The notes beneath the pieces were generated by a model. That model had not been told where the DNA came from and searched no databases. It saw only the letters and a list, made by a program, of their open reading frames with translations. The position numbers and the translations under genes are program-made. Shown here in pieces: positions 8,112-16,536 of a stretch of 64,000 nt of DNA (its first letter is position 1; every line of letters starts with the position of its first letter). The DNA is taken from assembly GCF_014647875.1 (NCBI RefSeq), contig NZ_BMQA01000014.1, forward strand, positions 62,001 through 126,000. Direction: 5' to 3'. Origin of the DNA: Streptomyces brasiliensis. Its GTDB lineage: Bacteria > Actinomycetota > Actinomycetes > Streptomycetales > Streptomycetaceae.

Positions 8112-10992
8112 ATGCATTCGGGCTCTTCGGGAACTCTGGTGGGGCGTCAGCGCCACATGGCCCTGATCTCTTCGGCGATGGAGGATCTCGTCAAGGGACG
8201 CGGCGGTGTCGTGCTGGTGCAGGGGGAGCCCGGGATCGGGAAGAGCGCGCTGCTGGCGGCGGGTCTGGCCGACGCCGTGGACAAGGGTCTCGACGTGGGT
8301 CAGGGCGTCTGTGACGAACTCGGTCAGCGCCTGCCCCTCGCCGTTCTGCAGCAGGCCCTTGCCGGCCTGCCGGGCAGGCGGCGGGCCGACGCCGGAGCGG
8401 AGGCGGCCCGCCCGGCGTCCGACGATGTGCGCAGCCACCACAACGTCGGGGTCGTCACCGGTGATCCGGTGACCGCCGCCGCCGAGGAGCTGTTGGTGCT
8501 CGTCGACCGTTTGTGCGCCGCGCACCCTCTCGTCCTGGCCCTCGACGATCTGCAGTGGGCCGACGAGGCGACCCTGCTGGTGTGGCGCCGGCTGTGCCGC
8601 ACCGCGGCCCAGCGGCCCCTGCTCCTCATCGGCGCCTGTCGTCCGGTCCCCCAGCGGCCCGAACTGGACCTGCTGCGTCGGGACATACGCGACCACGCCG
8701 GAACCACTCTCACCCTGGTTCGTCTGTCGGACGCCGAAGTGGCCGAGCTGGCCGGCCGGATCGCCGGACGGACGGCCGGTCCCCGGCTGCTCGACCGACT
8801 GGGACTGGCGACGGGCAACCCCCTGTACATACGCGAGATCATGGATGCTCTTACGCGTGCGGGCGCCCTGGAGGACAACGGTCGGGAGACAGAGCTCGGA
8901 CCCGAGGCCCAGGCCGGCGACGGCACCCACGGCAGGTGGACCGAATTCGGTCAGATGTCCTTGTCCGAGGCGATCGCCGACCGGCTGGCCTTTCTTTCGG
9001 CCGGGACACGGGACATGCTGCGCACCGCCGCCCTGCTCGGGCCCGCCTTCCCGCTCACCGACCTCACAGTGCTGCTCGGCCGGCCGGCGGCGGCACTGAC
9101 CGCACCCGTGCAGGAGGCTCTGGCCGCCGGCGTGCTCGAACCGGCCGACGGGCACCGGCTGCGGTTCCGGCACGGCCTGCTCAAACAGGCCCTCTACGGG
9201 TCGGTGCCCGCGGCACTGCGGATCGCGCTGTACCGGGACGCCGCCCAGGCCCTCATCGCCCGAGGGGCCTCGGTGGAACGTGTCGCCGAGTTGCTGCTGT
9301 CGGCGGGCGATGCGGCGGACGGCTGGGAGGTCGACTGGCTGGTGGACAATGCCGCGGCCCTCACGCGCCGTGCTCCGGCCGTCGCGGCCACCCTCCTCGA
9401 ACGCTCCGTCGCGCACACGCCGGACGACGACGCGCGCACCCTGGAGCTGTTGGACCACCTCGCCTCCGCGGCCTTCCTCGCCTGCCACTACGAACAGGCG
9501 GGGCGAGTCGCACGACAGGTTCTGGACCACCACAGTGACCCTGAGCAAGGAGGGCGGGCGGCTTGGATCCTGGGCTACACCTTGGCGCGCACCGCGCTGG
9601 TGGAGGAGGCGATCGCCATCGTCCAGAAGGTGGCGGCACACCTGGAGCCGGACACGAGGTGGCACGCGCGTCTGCGCGCCTTCGTCGCCATGACCCTGAT
9701 GACTCTGGGCAGGAACGACGAAGCGGCCGCGGAAGCCGCTGCCGTCCTGGTCGTCGGCACGCGTCTGTCGGACGCCATGGCGACGGGCTACGCCCTGCAC
9801 ACCCTGGCGATGACGCGGTTCGTCCGTCAGGACGTCGAGGGCGCCCTCGACTGCCTCGTGCGCGGCATCGCGCTGACCGGTTCCGACCCCGAACTGCTCG
9901 ATCTGCGCTTGCTGATGCAGACCAATCAGATCGCCATGCTGCTGAACATGGACCGCTTCCCTCAGGCCCGGGAGGTCCTCGCCGGCGCGCGGTCACTGGC
10001 GGAGCGGACGGGCACTCCGCGTCTGGGGGTCGTGCGTGCTGCACGCCGGTGACATCGCTTTCCACACCGGGCGCTGGGACGACGCGCTGACCGAGCTCGA
10101 CACGATATCCGACCCGGACCACCATCCCACGTACTATCCTTCGCTCCCGGTCATCGCCCACAGCATCGCGGCCGCCGTCGCCGCGCACCGCGACGAACAG
10201 GCGGTCGCGCGCCGCCATCTGCGCGCGGTGGAGGAGATGCCCGAAGTCCACTTCAAGACGGTCAATCTCGCCTACTGGTTCGAGGCGCGCGCCATGGTCG
10301 CCGAGCGGATGAACGGTCTCGCGTCGGCTGTCGGCGGACTGAAGGACGTCCTCGACCCTTCCTACGACGTGATGGACGACCGGGTGAGGGTGCTTCCGCT
10401 GCTGGTGCGGCTCGCTCTTGCGGTGGGCGACCGCGAGACGGCTGAGCGCGCCACCTCCTGTGCCGAGGCGGAGGAGGCCAGGAGCCGGCTGCCGCGGGTG
10501 AGGGCGGCCCGCATGTGGTGCCAGGGACTGCTGCGTTCGGACCCGGAGCTGGTGTCCGCCGCCGTGGGTCACTACCGCACGGTGGGTCGTCTGGTCGAGA
10601 TGGCCCAGGCCCTGGAGGACGCCGCGGACCTGCTGGCCGGCGCCGGACAGGCCGGCCCGGCCCGGGAGGCGCTGAACGACGCGATGCTGACCTGCACCGC
10701 GCTCGGCGCCGTGTGGGACTCCCGTCGTGCCGCGGCACGGTTGCGCGCCCGTGGTGTGCGGCTCGGGGTGCGCGGTGCCCGGGGTCGCCCCCGCACCGGA
10801 TGGGATGCACTGACCGACACGGAAGTGAAGATCGCCGGACTGGTCGCCACCGGCCTGTCCAACCCCGACATCGCCGACGCCCTCGTCCTGTCCCGGCGCA
10901 CCGTCGAGACCCACGTATCCCACGTCCTGGCCAAGCTGGGGGTCACGTCACGGCGCGAGGTGGCCGGGGTGGCCGCAGCGCACCGCTCCTGA
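8112..10992 (+). pseudogene. LAL-family LuxR regulator, split by a +1 frameshift
   Basis: Large ATP-binding LuxR regulator (MalT-like architecture) in two overlapping frames. The first (to a stop at 10050-10052) has an N-terminal AAA-type ATPase: LVGRQRHM, Walker A GEPGIGKSALL and Walker B LVLALDDLQWADEATLL. The second (open from 10036) has the rest of the TPR-like region and the C-terminal helix-turn-helix LTDTEVKIAGLVATGLSNPDIADALVLSRRTVETHVSHVLAKLG. Reading moves by one base near 10025-10036, next to a run of five G; removing one base joins LGV to VLHAGDIAFHTGRWDDAL as in intact relatives. It is either a real inactivating insertion or an assembly error. ATG 8112 sits just ahead of the conserved LVGRQ motif; the frame is open upstream to 7962. 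Combined length is about 960 residues, normal for the family. Confidence 0.82.
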
Positions 10993-11266
10993 GGCCGCCC
11001 TTCGACGGTGCGGATACGTGTCTGCGGGGTTGCCGGCAGGGGTAACTGTTCATCGCGCGGTGAGGGCCACGGCCCGGGTATTCGTCAACATGCCCGATCC
11101 GGTCTCCGCACAGAAGGGAACGGTAGATGTGACCCGTGACCGTCCTGCCGTAGAGGACAGTCGGGAGCATGAGCAGTGCCGTACGAGCCGAGTCGACGAA
11201 CCCGGTTGTTCACGGCCGAGCAGTTGGCCCAGGGGCTTGTGCGGCATGCCCGGCAACGGGCGGTCG

Positions 11267-11644
11267 TCAGGTGGCTGTTGGCCACGAGCGCAGCAGGGCT
11301 GCGATCTTCGAGGTCGTGCAGGCAGGGTCGCGCAGTAGGTCGCGCAGGGCGATCGCATCGTCGCGGGTGGGCTTGAGCGGGATGCCGGAGGCCTCGAGGT
11401 ACATGACGCCGGTCGCCGCGGCCACGGCCATGTTGGAGCGTTCCAGCCAGCGGCAGCGGCCGAGGATGTGGACGAGAGCGGCGGCGCGGGCGTAGGGACC
11501 GTCGTAGACCGGCTGCTCGAGGAGTTCCGCCCGGTGGGCGGCGACGGCGGCTACCGGGATGCCGTAGTCGTCGGGAGCGGGGTCGCGAGCGCCGGCGATC
11601 TCGGCGACCTGCAGGATCCAGGGAACGTCGATGTGCAGGTCCAT
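11267..11644 (-). CDS. Doc/Fic-fold toxin-like protein with a degenerate active site
   Basis: A 125-residue protein starting MDLHIDVPWILQVAE, a form common in Streptomyces and annotated there as a Fic/Doc-type toxin component. The region ALVHILGRCRWLERSNMAVAAATGVMYL aligns with the Doc helix bearing HxFxDGNxR. Asn71 is kept, but His becomes Arg65, Phe becomes Leu67, Asp becomes Arg69, Gly becomes Ser70 and the final Arg becomes Ala73. AMP- or phosphate-transfer as in classical Fic/Doc enzymes therefore looks unlikely, and the protein may act another way or be inert. Its ATG shares one base with the TGA of the upstream antitoxin gene (TGATG), so the two are translated together. Confidence 0.65.
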   Translation of the reverse strand: MDLHIDVPWILQVAEIAGARDPAPDDYGIPVAAVAAHRAELLEQPVYDGPYARAAALVHILGRCRWLERSNMAVAAATGVMYLEASGIPLKPTRDDAIALRDLLRDPACTTSKIAALLRSWPTAT

Positions 11645-11889
11645 CAGGCGGCGTGGGCTCCGGGGGCGGTGTCCGCGTCTTCGGCCTCGTCGAAGAGTGC
11701 CTGGTGTTCGTCGAGGAAGCGGCGTGCGGCGTCCAGGCCTCGGGCGCGCAGGCCGTCCACGTCTTCCCTGACCAGGTGGGCGATGTAGTCGCCGAGACTC
11801 AGGCCGTGGTCCTTGGCCCGGGCCTTGGCGAGTTCGACCACTTCGTTGTCGACACGGGCTCCGAGTTGTGTCTTTGCCATGTCGGCCAT
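11644..11889 (-). CDS. ribbon-helix-helix-like antitoxin
   Basis: Small protein of 81 residues (78 if the second ATG at 11880 is used). Its N-terminal MAKTQLGARVDNEVVELAKARAKD... reads like a ribbon-helix-helix DNA-binding domain (beta strand TQLGARVD, then two helices), and the acidic C-terminal tail (FLDEHQALFDEAEDADT) is the usual toxin-neutralising part. The gene precedes the Doc-like toxin and overlaps it by one base, the normal antitoxin-first order. A perfect 16-bp palindrome abuts the ATG at 11889, leaving no room for a ribosome site, so a leaderless start under autoregulation is likely. Function is inferred from fold pattern and context. Confidence 0.65.
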   Translation of the reverse strand: MADMAKTQLGARVDNEVVELAKARAKDHGLSLGDYIAHLVREDVDGLRARGLDAARRFLDEHQALFDEAEDADTAPGAHAA

Positions 11890-11905
11890 GGTAACAGCTG
11901 TTACC
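11890..11905. promoter_or_regulatory. perfect 16-bp palindromic operator of the toxin-antitoxin pair
   Basis: GGTAACAGCTGTTACC is completely self-complementary and lies directly against the antitoxin start. Ribbon-helix-helix antitoxins bind such short inverted repeats as dimers of dimers, so this is the probable autoregulatory operator. Confidence 0.65.
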
Positions 11906-12397
11906 GCTCCATGGGGGTCCTGGGTCCCCAAAGGCTCCCTCAAGGCCAGGACCGCGCCACTCGCTCTGGAGGAGCTCGCCGATCGGGGTCCGCAGCCTCG
12001 GCGGGGGCGGGCAATGACGCGTTGAGTGCGCTGCGCGGTCACGACCTGTCGGACCCCGATCAGACGCATGCGGTCCGGCTGCCGGGAGCACCACAGAGTT
12101 TCCGACAGCCAGGACACACGTCCCGGACGGTGCCGCCCGGGCCTCGGTCCGGTCGCGACGTATCCGTCCAATGACTTACACACGTGGGTGGCGTCGGCGG
12201 CGGGCACGGGAGCAACCGGCAGTCAAACGACGGACGCCCTCTGCGGCACACGTAGCAAGACTGAGGAACGTCCAGTTGATACGTCCCGCACGACACACGC
12301 ACATGTTGACGGACCGTTCCGCCTTGCATGTCGTCCTCAGGACTCTCTCCTTGTACGAATGTTGATCATTGCCAACCAAAGAGAACGAAGGACACAA
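11906..12397. other. intergenic region
   Basis: About 490 bases between the toxin-antitoxin pair and the SDR pair. Open frames here are short and shared with the opposite strand, and no family motif was recognised. The last 100 bases are less GC-rich and should hold the SDR promoter; a TTGACG at 12306-12311 has no matching -10 at the usual distance. Confidence 0.5.
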
Positions 12398-13237
12398 ATG
12401 ACCAGTACATGGTTGATCACCGGCGCGTCCCGAGGCTTCGGGCGCGCCCTGGCGGAAGCGGTTCTGGAGTCCGGATACCAGCTGGTGGCGACCGCCCGGC
12501 GTCCGGAGCAGCTGGCGGACCTGGTCTCCCGCTACGGCGACCGGGTGCGGACGGTGGCCCTGGACGTCACCGACACCGCCGCGGCCCAGGACGCGGTGCG
12601 GGCTGCCGTCGACGCCTTCGGCCGTCTGGACGTGGTCGTGAACAACGCCGGCTACGCCAACAGCGGTCCCATCGAGGAGATGGCGGAGGACGACTTCCGC
12701 GCCCAGTTCGAGGCGAACTTCTTCGGGGTCGTCAACGTCACCCGGGCCGCCCTCCCGGTGCTGCGCGAGCAGCGCTCGGGGGCGTTCCTGCAGTTCTCAT
12801 CACTCGGCGGCCGGGTGGGCGGCACCCCGGGCATGGGCGCCTACCAGAGCGCGAAGTTCGCCGTGGAGGGCTTCTCCGAGGTCCTGGCGAACGAGGTCGC
12901 CCCGTTCGGGGTCAAGGTCGTCATCGTCGAGCCGGGCGCCTTCCGGACGGACTGGCAGGGCTCGTCGATGGAACTGCACGCCGTGGGTACCGACTACGTG
13001 GACACTGTCGGCGCCATGAACAAGTACCGGGCGGAGAACAACGGAACCCAGCCCGGCGATCCGGTCCGCGCCGCCAAGGTCCTCATCGACGTCGTCAACG
13101 ACGACGACCCGCCGCGCCGGCTCCTGCTCGGCGCCCAGGCCGTGACCATGGCCCTGGAGGCGGGCGAGGCACGGGCCACGGAAACGAGGAAGTGGGCCGA
13201 GGCCAGCGCCGCGGCCGACTTCCCGGCCGGCGAGTAG
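12398..13237 (+). CDS. SDR-family oxidoreductase (first of a tandem pair)
   Basis: Classical short-chain dehydrogenase/reductase of 279 residues, NAD(P)H-linked and cytoplasmic. It shows the coenzyme motif TWLITGASRGFGRALAEAV near the N-terminus, NNAG (VVVNNAGYANSG) near residue 85, the catalytic Ser in FSSLGG and the catalytic pair in YQSAKFAVEGFSE. ATG 12398 follows a purine-rich site (GAACGAAGGA). A second SDR of the same subfamily starts 98 bases downstream on the same strand; the two share about the same length and a WLITGAS start, so they look like a tandem duplication in one operon. Substrate unknown. Confidence 0.9.
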   Translation: MTSTWLITGASRGFGRALAEAVLESGYQLVATARRPEQLADLVSRYGDRVRTVALDVTDTAAAQDAVRAAVDAFGRLDVVVNNAGYANSGPIEEMAEDDFRAQFEANFFGVVNVTRAALPVLREQRSGAFLQFSSLGGRVGGTPGMGAYQSAKFAVEGFSEVLANEVAPFGVKVVIVEPGAFRTDWQGSSMELHAVGTDYVDTVGAMNKYRAENNGTQPGDPVRAAKVLIDVVNDDDPPRRLLLGAQAVTMALEAGEARATETRKWAEASAAADFPAGE

Positions 13238-13335
13238 GCGCACCGGACGGCCGTACCCCTACGCGCCGCGACGTCTCCCCCGCCTTCCTCTCTCACCCAC
13301 ACACCTATCGCACCCCATTTGAAGGAGATCACTCC

Positions 13336-14193
13336 ATGTCTCGCAAGACCTGGCTCATCACCGGCGCTTCCAGCGGACTGGGCAAGGCCCTGGCCGAACA
13401 CGTCCTGGCACACGGGGACAATGTGGTGGCGACGGCCAGCTCGACACAGGCCACCACCGAACTGGCCGCGCGCTATCCGGAGACGGCGCTGGCGGTCAAG
13501 CTCGACGTCACCGACGCCGAGGACCGTGTCGCGGCCGTGCGCGCCACGGAGGAGCGCTTCGGTGGCATCGACATCCTCGTCAACAACGCCGCGATCGACT
13601 TCGTCGGCGCTCTGGAGGAGCAGGAGGAGAGCGACTACCGCAGGCTCTTCGAGGTCAACTTCTTCGGCGCGGTGGCCCTCACCCGGGTGGTGCTGCCCGG
13701 TATGCGCGGCCGGCGCAGCGGCACCATCGTCAACGTCTCTTCCATGGACGGCCTGGCGAGTCTGCCCGCCAACGGCTACTACTCCGCGAGCAAGTTCGCG
13801 CTGGAGGGCTTCACCGAGGCCCTGTGGCAGGAGATCGAGCCCATCGGCCTGCACGCGATGATCATCCAGCCCGGTTCCTTCCGCACCGGCATCGAGAACC
13901 GGACGAAGGTGTCCGGTGAGGCCATCGCGGACTACGCCGATACGGCCGGTGCCTTCCGCGCGATGATGAGCAGTCTCACCCCGGAGATGTTCCCCGGTGA
14001 CCCCGAGCGCGCAGCCGAGGCGATCCACCAGGCCGTCAACGCCCCGCAACCGGCCCACTGGGTCGTCCTGGGCAGCGACGCCCAGCGGCGCATCGGCGTG
14101 AAGCTCGACCAGCTGCGGGCCGCGTTCGAGGCCGGCAGGGAGCTGGCGTTCAGCACAGACTTCCCGGGCGCCGCCGAGAACGCGGTGCTCTGA
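13336..14193 (+). CDS. SDR-family oxidoreductase (second of a tandem pair)
   Basis: A 285-residue classical SDR. Motifs: TWLITGASSGLGKALAEHV (coenzyme binding), ILVNNAAIDFVG (NNAG region with a final Ala), VNVSSMDG (catalytic Ser) and YYSASKFALEGFTE (catalytic Tyr and Lys). The ATG at 13336 has GAAGGAG 9-15 bases upstream. It is probably cotranscribed with the SDR at 12398, of which it appears to be a paralogue. The product should reduce or oxidise an alcohol or ketone; nothing in the neighbourhood fixes the substrate. Confidence 0.9.
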   Translation: MSRKTWLITGASSGLGKALAEHVLAHGDNVVATASSTQATTELAARYPETALAVKLDVTDAEDRVAAVRATEERFGGIDILVNNAAIDFVGALEEQEESDYRRLFEVNFFGAVALTRVVLPGMRGRRSGTIVNVSSMDGLASLPANGYYSASKFALEGFTEALWQEIEPIGLHAMIIQPGSFRTGIENRTKVSGEAIADYADTAGAFRAMMSSLTPEMFPGDPERAAEAIHQAVNAPQPAHWVVLGSDAQRRIGVKLDQLRAAFEAGRELAFSTDFPGAAENAVL

Positions 14194-14469
14194 CTCCCGC
14201 GGGCTGTCACCGCGTCCGCCGGCACGAGGGTGGATCCCCTTTTTCGTGGGTTACCGGGTAGCCAATGGCCTCCCGTCCCGTCCGTGCCGCGTGCCGGAAG
14301 CGCGGAACTCCCGACAACACCACCCGGAGCCCTGCCCGTCTCGCACGTGCAGGGCTGCGGGCGCAGGTGGACGGCATCGCCGTCACCGCGCCCGACGACG
14401 CGCGGCGACGGCGATCCTGACTTCCGGTCATCTCGGCTTCGCGCTCTCCACCCACATGTCTGCTCCCGG

Positions 14470-14656
14470 GTGGTGCTCGTGCTGGTCACGCTGTTCTCGC
14501 TGGGCGTACGTGGCCTGGGCCAAGCAGCCCGAGGGCATGGAGGAGGGCCAGTCGGGCGACGTCAGCGAGGCCGGCCCGGCGCTGTGCTTCGTGCTGTGCT
14601 TCGTGCTGTGCCTCACCATCGTCGCCTACGGCGTCCACCTGATCGTGGCCAAGTGA
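14470..14656 (+). pseudogene. small membrane protein, apparently frameshifted
   Basis: Two overlapping frames together give a plausible small membrane protein. The first starts at GTG 14470 (VVLVLVTLFSLG); the second continues YVAWAKQPEGMEEGQSGD and a second hydrophobic stretch, VLCFVLCFVLCLTIVAYGV, before a stop at 14654-14656. The change of frame falls near 14510, and the result would be about 62 residues with two membrane segments. The second segment contains a 12-base tandem repeat (GTGCTGTGCTTC, about three copies, 14580-14614). I do not recognise the family. It could also be chance, since no ribosome site is evident. Confidence 0.35.
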
Positions 14657-14712
14657 CAACCCTGAGCCACGTCCTGCCGATCCACGGGCGGACGTTCCTT
14701 CCCGTAGGCATG

Positions 14713-14760
14713 CGACGCCCCCTGCCCCAGGCGCACCGGCGCCGGGGGCAGGGGGCGTCG
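14713..14760. terminator. strong bidirectional hairpin terminator
   Basis: A perfect 16-base stem, CGACGCCCCCTGCCCC with its complement at 14745-14760, and a 16-base loop. It lies 2 bases beyond the stop codon of the leftward SDR at 14763 and is well placed to end both that gene and any rightward transcript. Confidence 0.8.
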
Positions 14761-14762
14761 TG

Positions 14763-15515
14763 TCAGCGGCCGGTGGCCAGGTTGGCGCCGCCGGTGCAGT
14801 CGAGCACCACACCGGTGATGAAGCCGTTGGCGGCCAGCATATGGACGGCCCGGGCCACGTCCTCGGGCCGTCCGACCCGGCCGACCGGCGTGGTGGCGGC
14901 AAGCCCGTCGAACAGTGCCTGGCGCTGCTCGGCCGGAACACGGTCCCACCACGGGGTGTCGATGACGCCGGGCGAGACGGCGTTGATCCGCAGCGGCGCC
15001 AGTTCGACCGCCAGCGGCGGAACCATCGCCTCCAGCGCGCCATTGAGCGCGGCCAGTCCCGCAGTGCCCGGGAAGGCTGCGCGGGCGGAGGAGGCAGTTA
15101 TCAGCGTCACCGATCCGTCCTGGCGCAGGTGCGGCAGCGCGGTCTGAACGATGCGGACCTGCGGCCAGAACTTGGCGTCGAAGCCGACCGCCAGGTCCTT
15201 CAAGTCCAGCTGGGCGAAGGGGCCGGCGCCCGCAGCGCCGGTGACCCCGACCACAAGGTGATCGATGGTGCCGGACTGGGCGAAGAAGGTGTCGATGGCG
15301 CCCTGATCAGCTGCGTCCATCCGGTGGCCGACGGTCTTGCCGCCGATCCGGGCCACTGCCGCATCCAGTCGGTCCTGGTTGCGGCCGGTGACGACGACCT
15401 CGGCTCCATCCGCCACGAAGGCCGTGGCCGCGGCCTCACCGATACCGGAGCTGCCGCCCATCACGACGACACGCTGCCCTGCGAACACGGACGCTGTGCT
15501 GCTCGACACGCTCAT
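14763..15515 (-). CDS. SDR-family oxidoreductase divergent from TetR
   Basis: SDR of 250 residues: GQRVVVMGGSSGIGEAAATAF binds the coenzyme, and the catalytic Ser is in LITASSARAAFPG. The usual YxxxK is replaced by a GLAALNGALEAMVPPLAVELAP region, so the Tyr-Lys pair is not in its standard form, as in atypical SDRs. The final TGGANLATGR resembles enoyl-ACP-like SDR ends. I start at ATG 15515 (MSVSSSTASVFAG); the frame stays open upstream to 15722 but crosses the operator region. It is divergent from the TetR gene at 15641, with two identical operators between, so it is probably the target of that repressor. Substrate unknown. Confidence 0.82.
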   Translation of the reverse strand: MSVSSSTASVFAGQRVVVMGGSSGIGEAAATAFVADGAEVVVTGRNQDRLDAAVARIGGKTVGHRMDAADQGAIDTFFAQSGTIDHLVVGVTGAAGAGPFAQLDLKDLAVGFDAKFWPQVRIVQTALPHLRQDGSVTLITASSARAAFPGTAGLAALNGALEAMVPPLAVELAPLRINAVSPGVIDTPWWDRVPAEQRQALFDGLAATTPVGRVGRPEDVARAVHMLAANGFITGVVLDCTGGANLATGR

Positions 15516-15558
15516 GGTGCTGATCCCAGCTTTCTGTAGGTATGTCTGTGCAGCTCTC

Positions 15559-15614
15559 TTGACGAGACTGCTGGTCTCGACAACAGTTTGTATCGAGACT
15601 TGTAGTCTCGTCAA
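15559..15614. promoter_or_regulatory. twin operators and overlapping divergent promoters (SDR/TetR)
   Basis: Two inverted repeats of identical form, CGAGAC-N5-GTCTCG, lie at 15563-15579 and 15594-15610, 31 bp apart (about three helical turns). Each overlaps the -35 TTGACG of one promoter: rightward at 15559-15564, leftward at 15614-15609 with a TACAAA -10 at 15592-15587. The two strands read almost the same sequence (TTGACGAGACT) into the interval. The arrangement points to one TetR dimer per operator repressing both directions. Confidence 0.75.
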
Positions 15615-15640
15615 GGAAGGATGGGAGTAGCGCCCACAGG

Positions 15641-16300
15641 GTGCGCGAAGAAAGAGGCATGGACGTGACACAACCGCGCGCGGAACGGCCGCACACCGGA
15701 CGGCGCCGCAACGAGGCCGCACACCGGGCCATCCTGGACTCCGCCCTGAGGCTGCTCAGCGAGTCCGACGGCACACCGGTCACCATCGACGCCATCGCCC
15801 GCACCGCAGGCGTCGGGAAACAGACCGTCTACCGGTGGTGGCCCTCCAAGGGCGCAGTCCTCCTCGACGCCCTCGTCGACCAGGCCGGACAGGTCGTGCC
15901 CGACCCCGACACCGGCTCGCTGCGCGAAGACCTCCGGGCCTTCATCACCGCCACTTTCGACGGCGCCCAGAGCACTCCCAGCGCTCCCGCCCTGCGCACC
16001 CTGGTACGCGAAGCCGCCCACGACGTTCACCTCGCCGAGACGATGCGCACCTTCATCGCCACGCGCCGCGCCACCCTCCGGGACCTGCTGACCCGCGGCC
16101 GCGACAGCGGCGAACTCCCCGACGACGCCGACCTGGACCTGATCGTCGACCAGATCTACGGCGTCTTCTGGTACCGCTTCCTCCTCGGCCACGCCCCCCT
16201 GGACCACGCTGCCGCCGACCGCCTCACCGATTCCCTGCTCGGGGACCGAAACGCGGGGATGCCGCAACCGGGTCGCGCTCCCAGATATGGGCAGTCCTGA
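15641..16300 (+). CDS. TetR/AcrR-family repressor
   Basis: Regulator of about 219 residues. The N-terminal helix-turn-helix is AAHRAILDSALRLLSESDGTPVTIDAIARTAGVGKQTVYRWWPSKGAVLLDAL, the GKQTVYRWW form typical of the AcrR/TetR_C_33 group. The C-terminal part is helical (ligand pocket and dimer face). Start is uncertain: GTG 15641 keeps MREERG, while ATG 15659 (MDVTQPRAE) has AAAGAGG, but too close. The twin CGAGAC-N5-GTCTCG operators lie just upstream, so it should repress itself and the divergent SDR. The inducer is probably the SDR substrate or a related toxic compound (inference from layout). Confidence 0.85.
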   Translation: MREERGMDVTQPRAERPHTGRRRNEAAHRAILDSALRLLSESDGTPVTIDAIARTAGVGKQTVYRWWPSKGAVLLDALVDQAGQVVPDPDTGSLREDLRAFITATFDGAQSTPSAPALRTLVREAAHDVHLAETMRTFIATRRATLRDLLTRGRDSGELPDDADLDLIVDQIYGVFWYRFLLGHAPLDHAAADRLTDSLLGDRNAGMPQPGRAPRYGQS

Positions 16301-16536
16301 GACACCATCAACTCCCGTCGAGCGGCCTATGACAGGTCGACGGAAGGCTTTGATAGGGGTCAGCCGCTACGTCGTGGTCATACGCAGCGAAGGGTGCCAC
16401 GAGCACCCTCCACGCCGTCGAGACGATCCACGAGTACCTCAGCCACTTCCCACAGCCATGCCTGATCTGGTGAATTCCGTGCGAAATCAGCTAGGTTGCC
16501 ACCACCTCACCCGACGTCCACATGGGAGCGGCAGCG

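Noticed and set aside
7995..10923. Long minus-strand frames opposite LAL gene 1
   Set aside because: Both mirror the codon bias of the plus-strand regulator and lack domains and ribosome sites.
12994..14058. Minus-strand frame opposite the second SDR
   Set aside because: Shadow of two genes with full SDR motifs on the plus strand.
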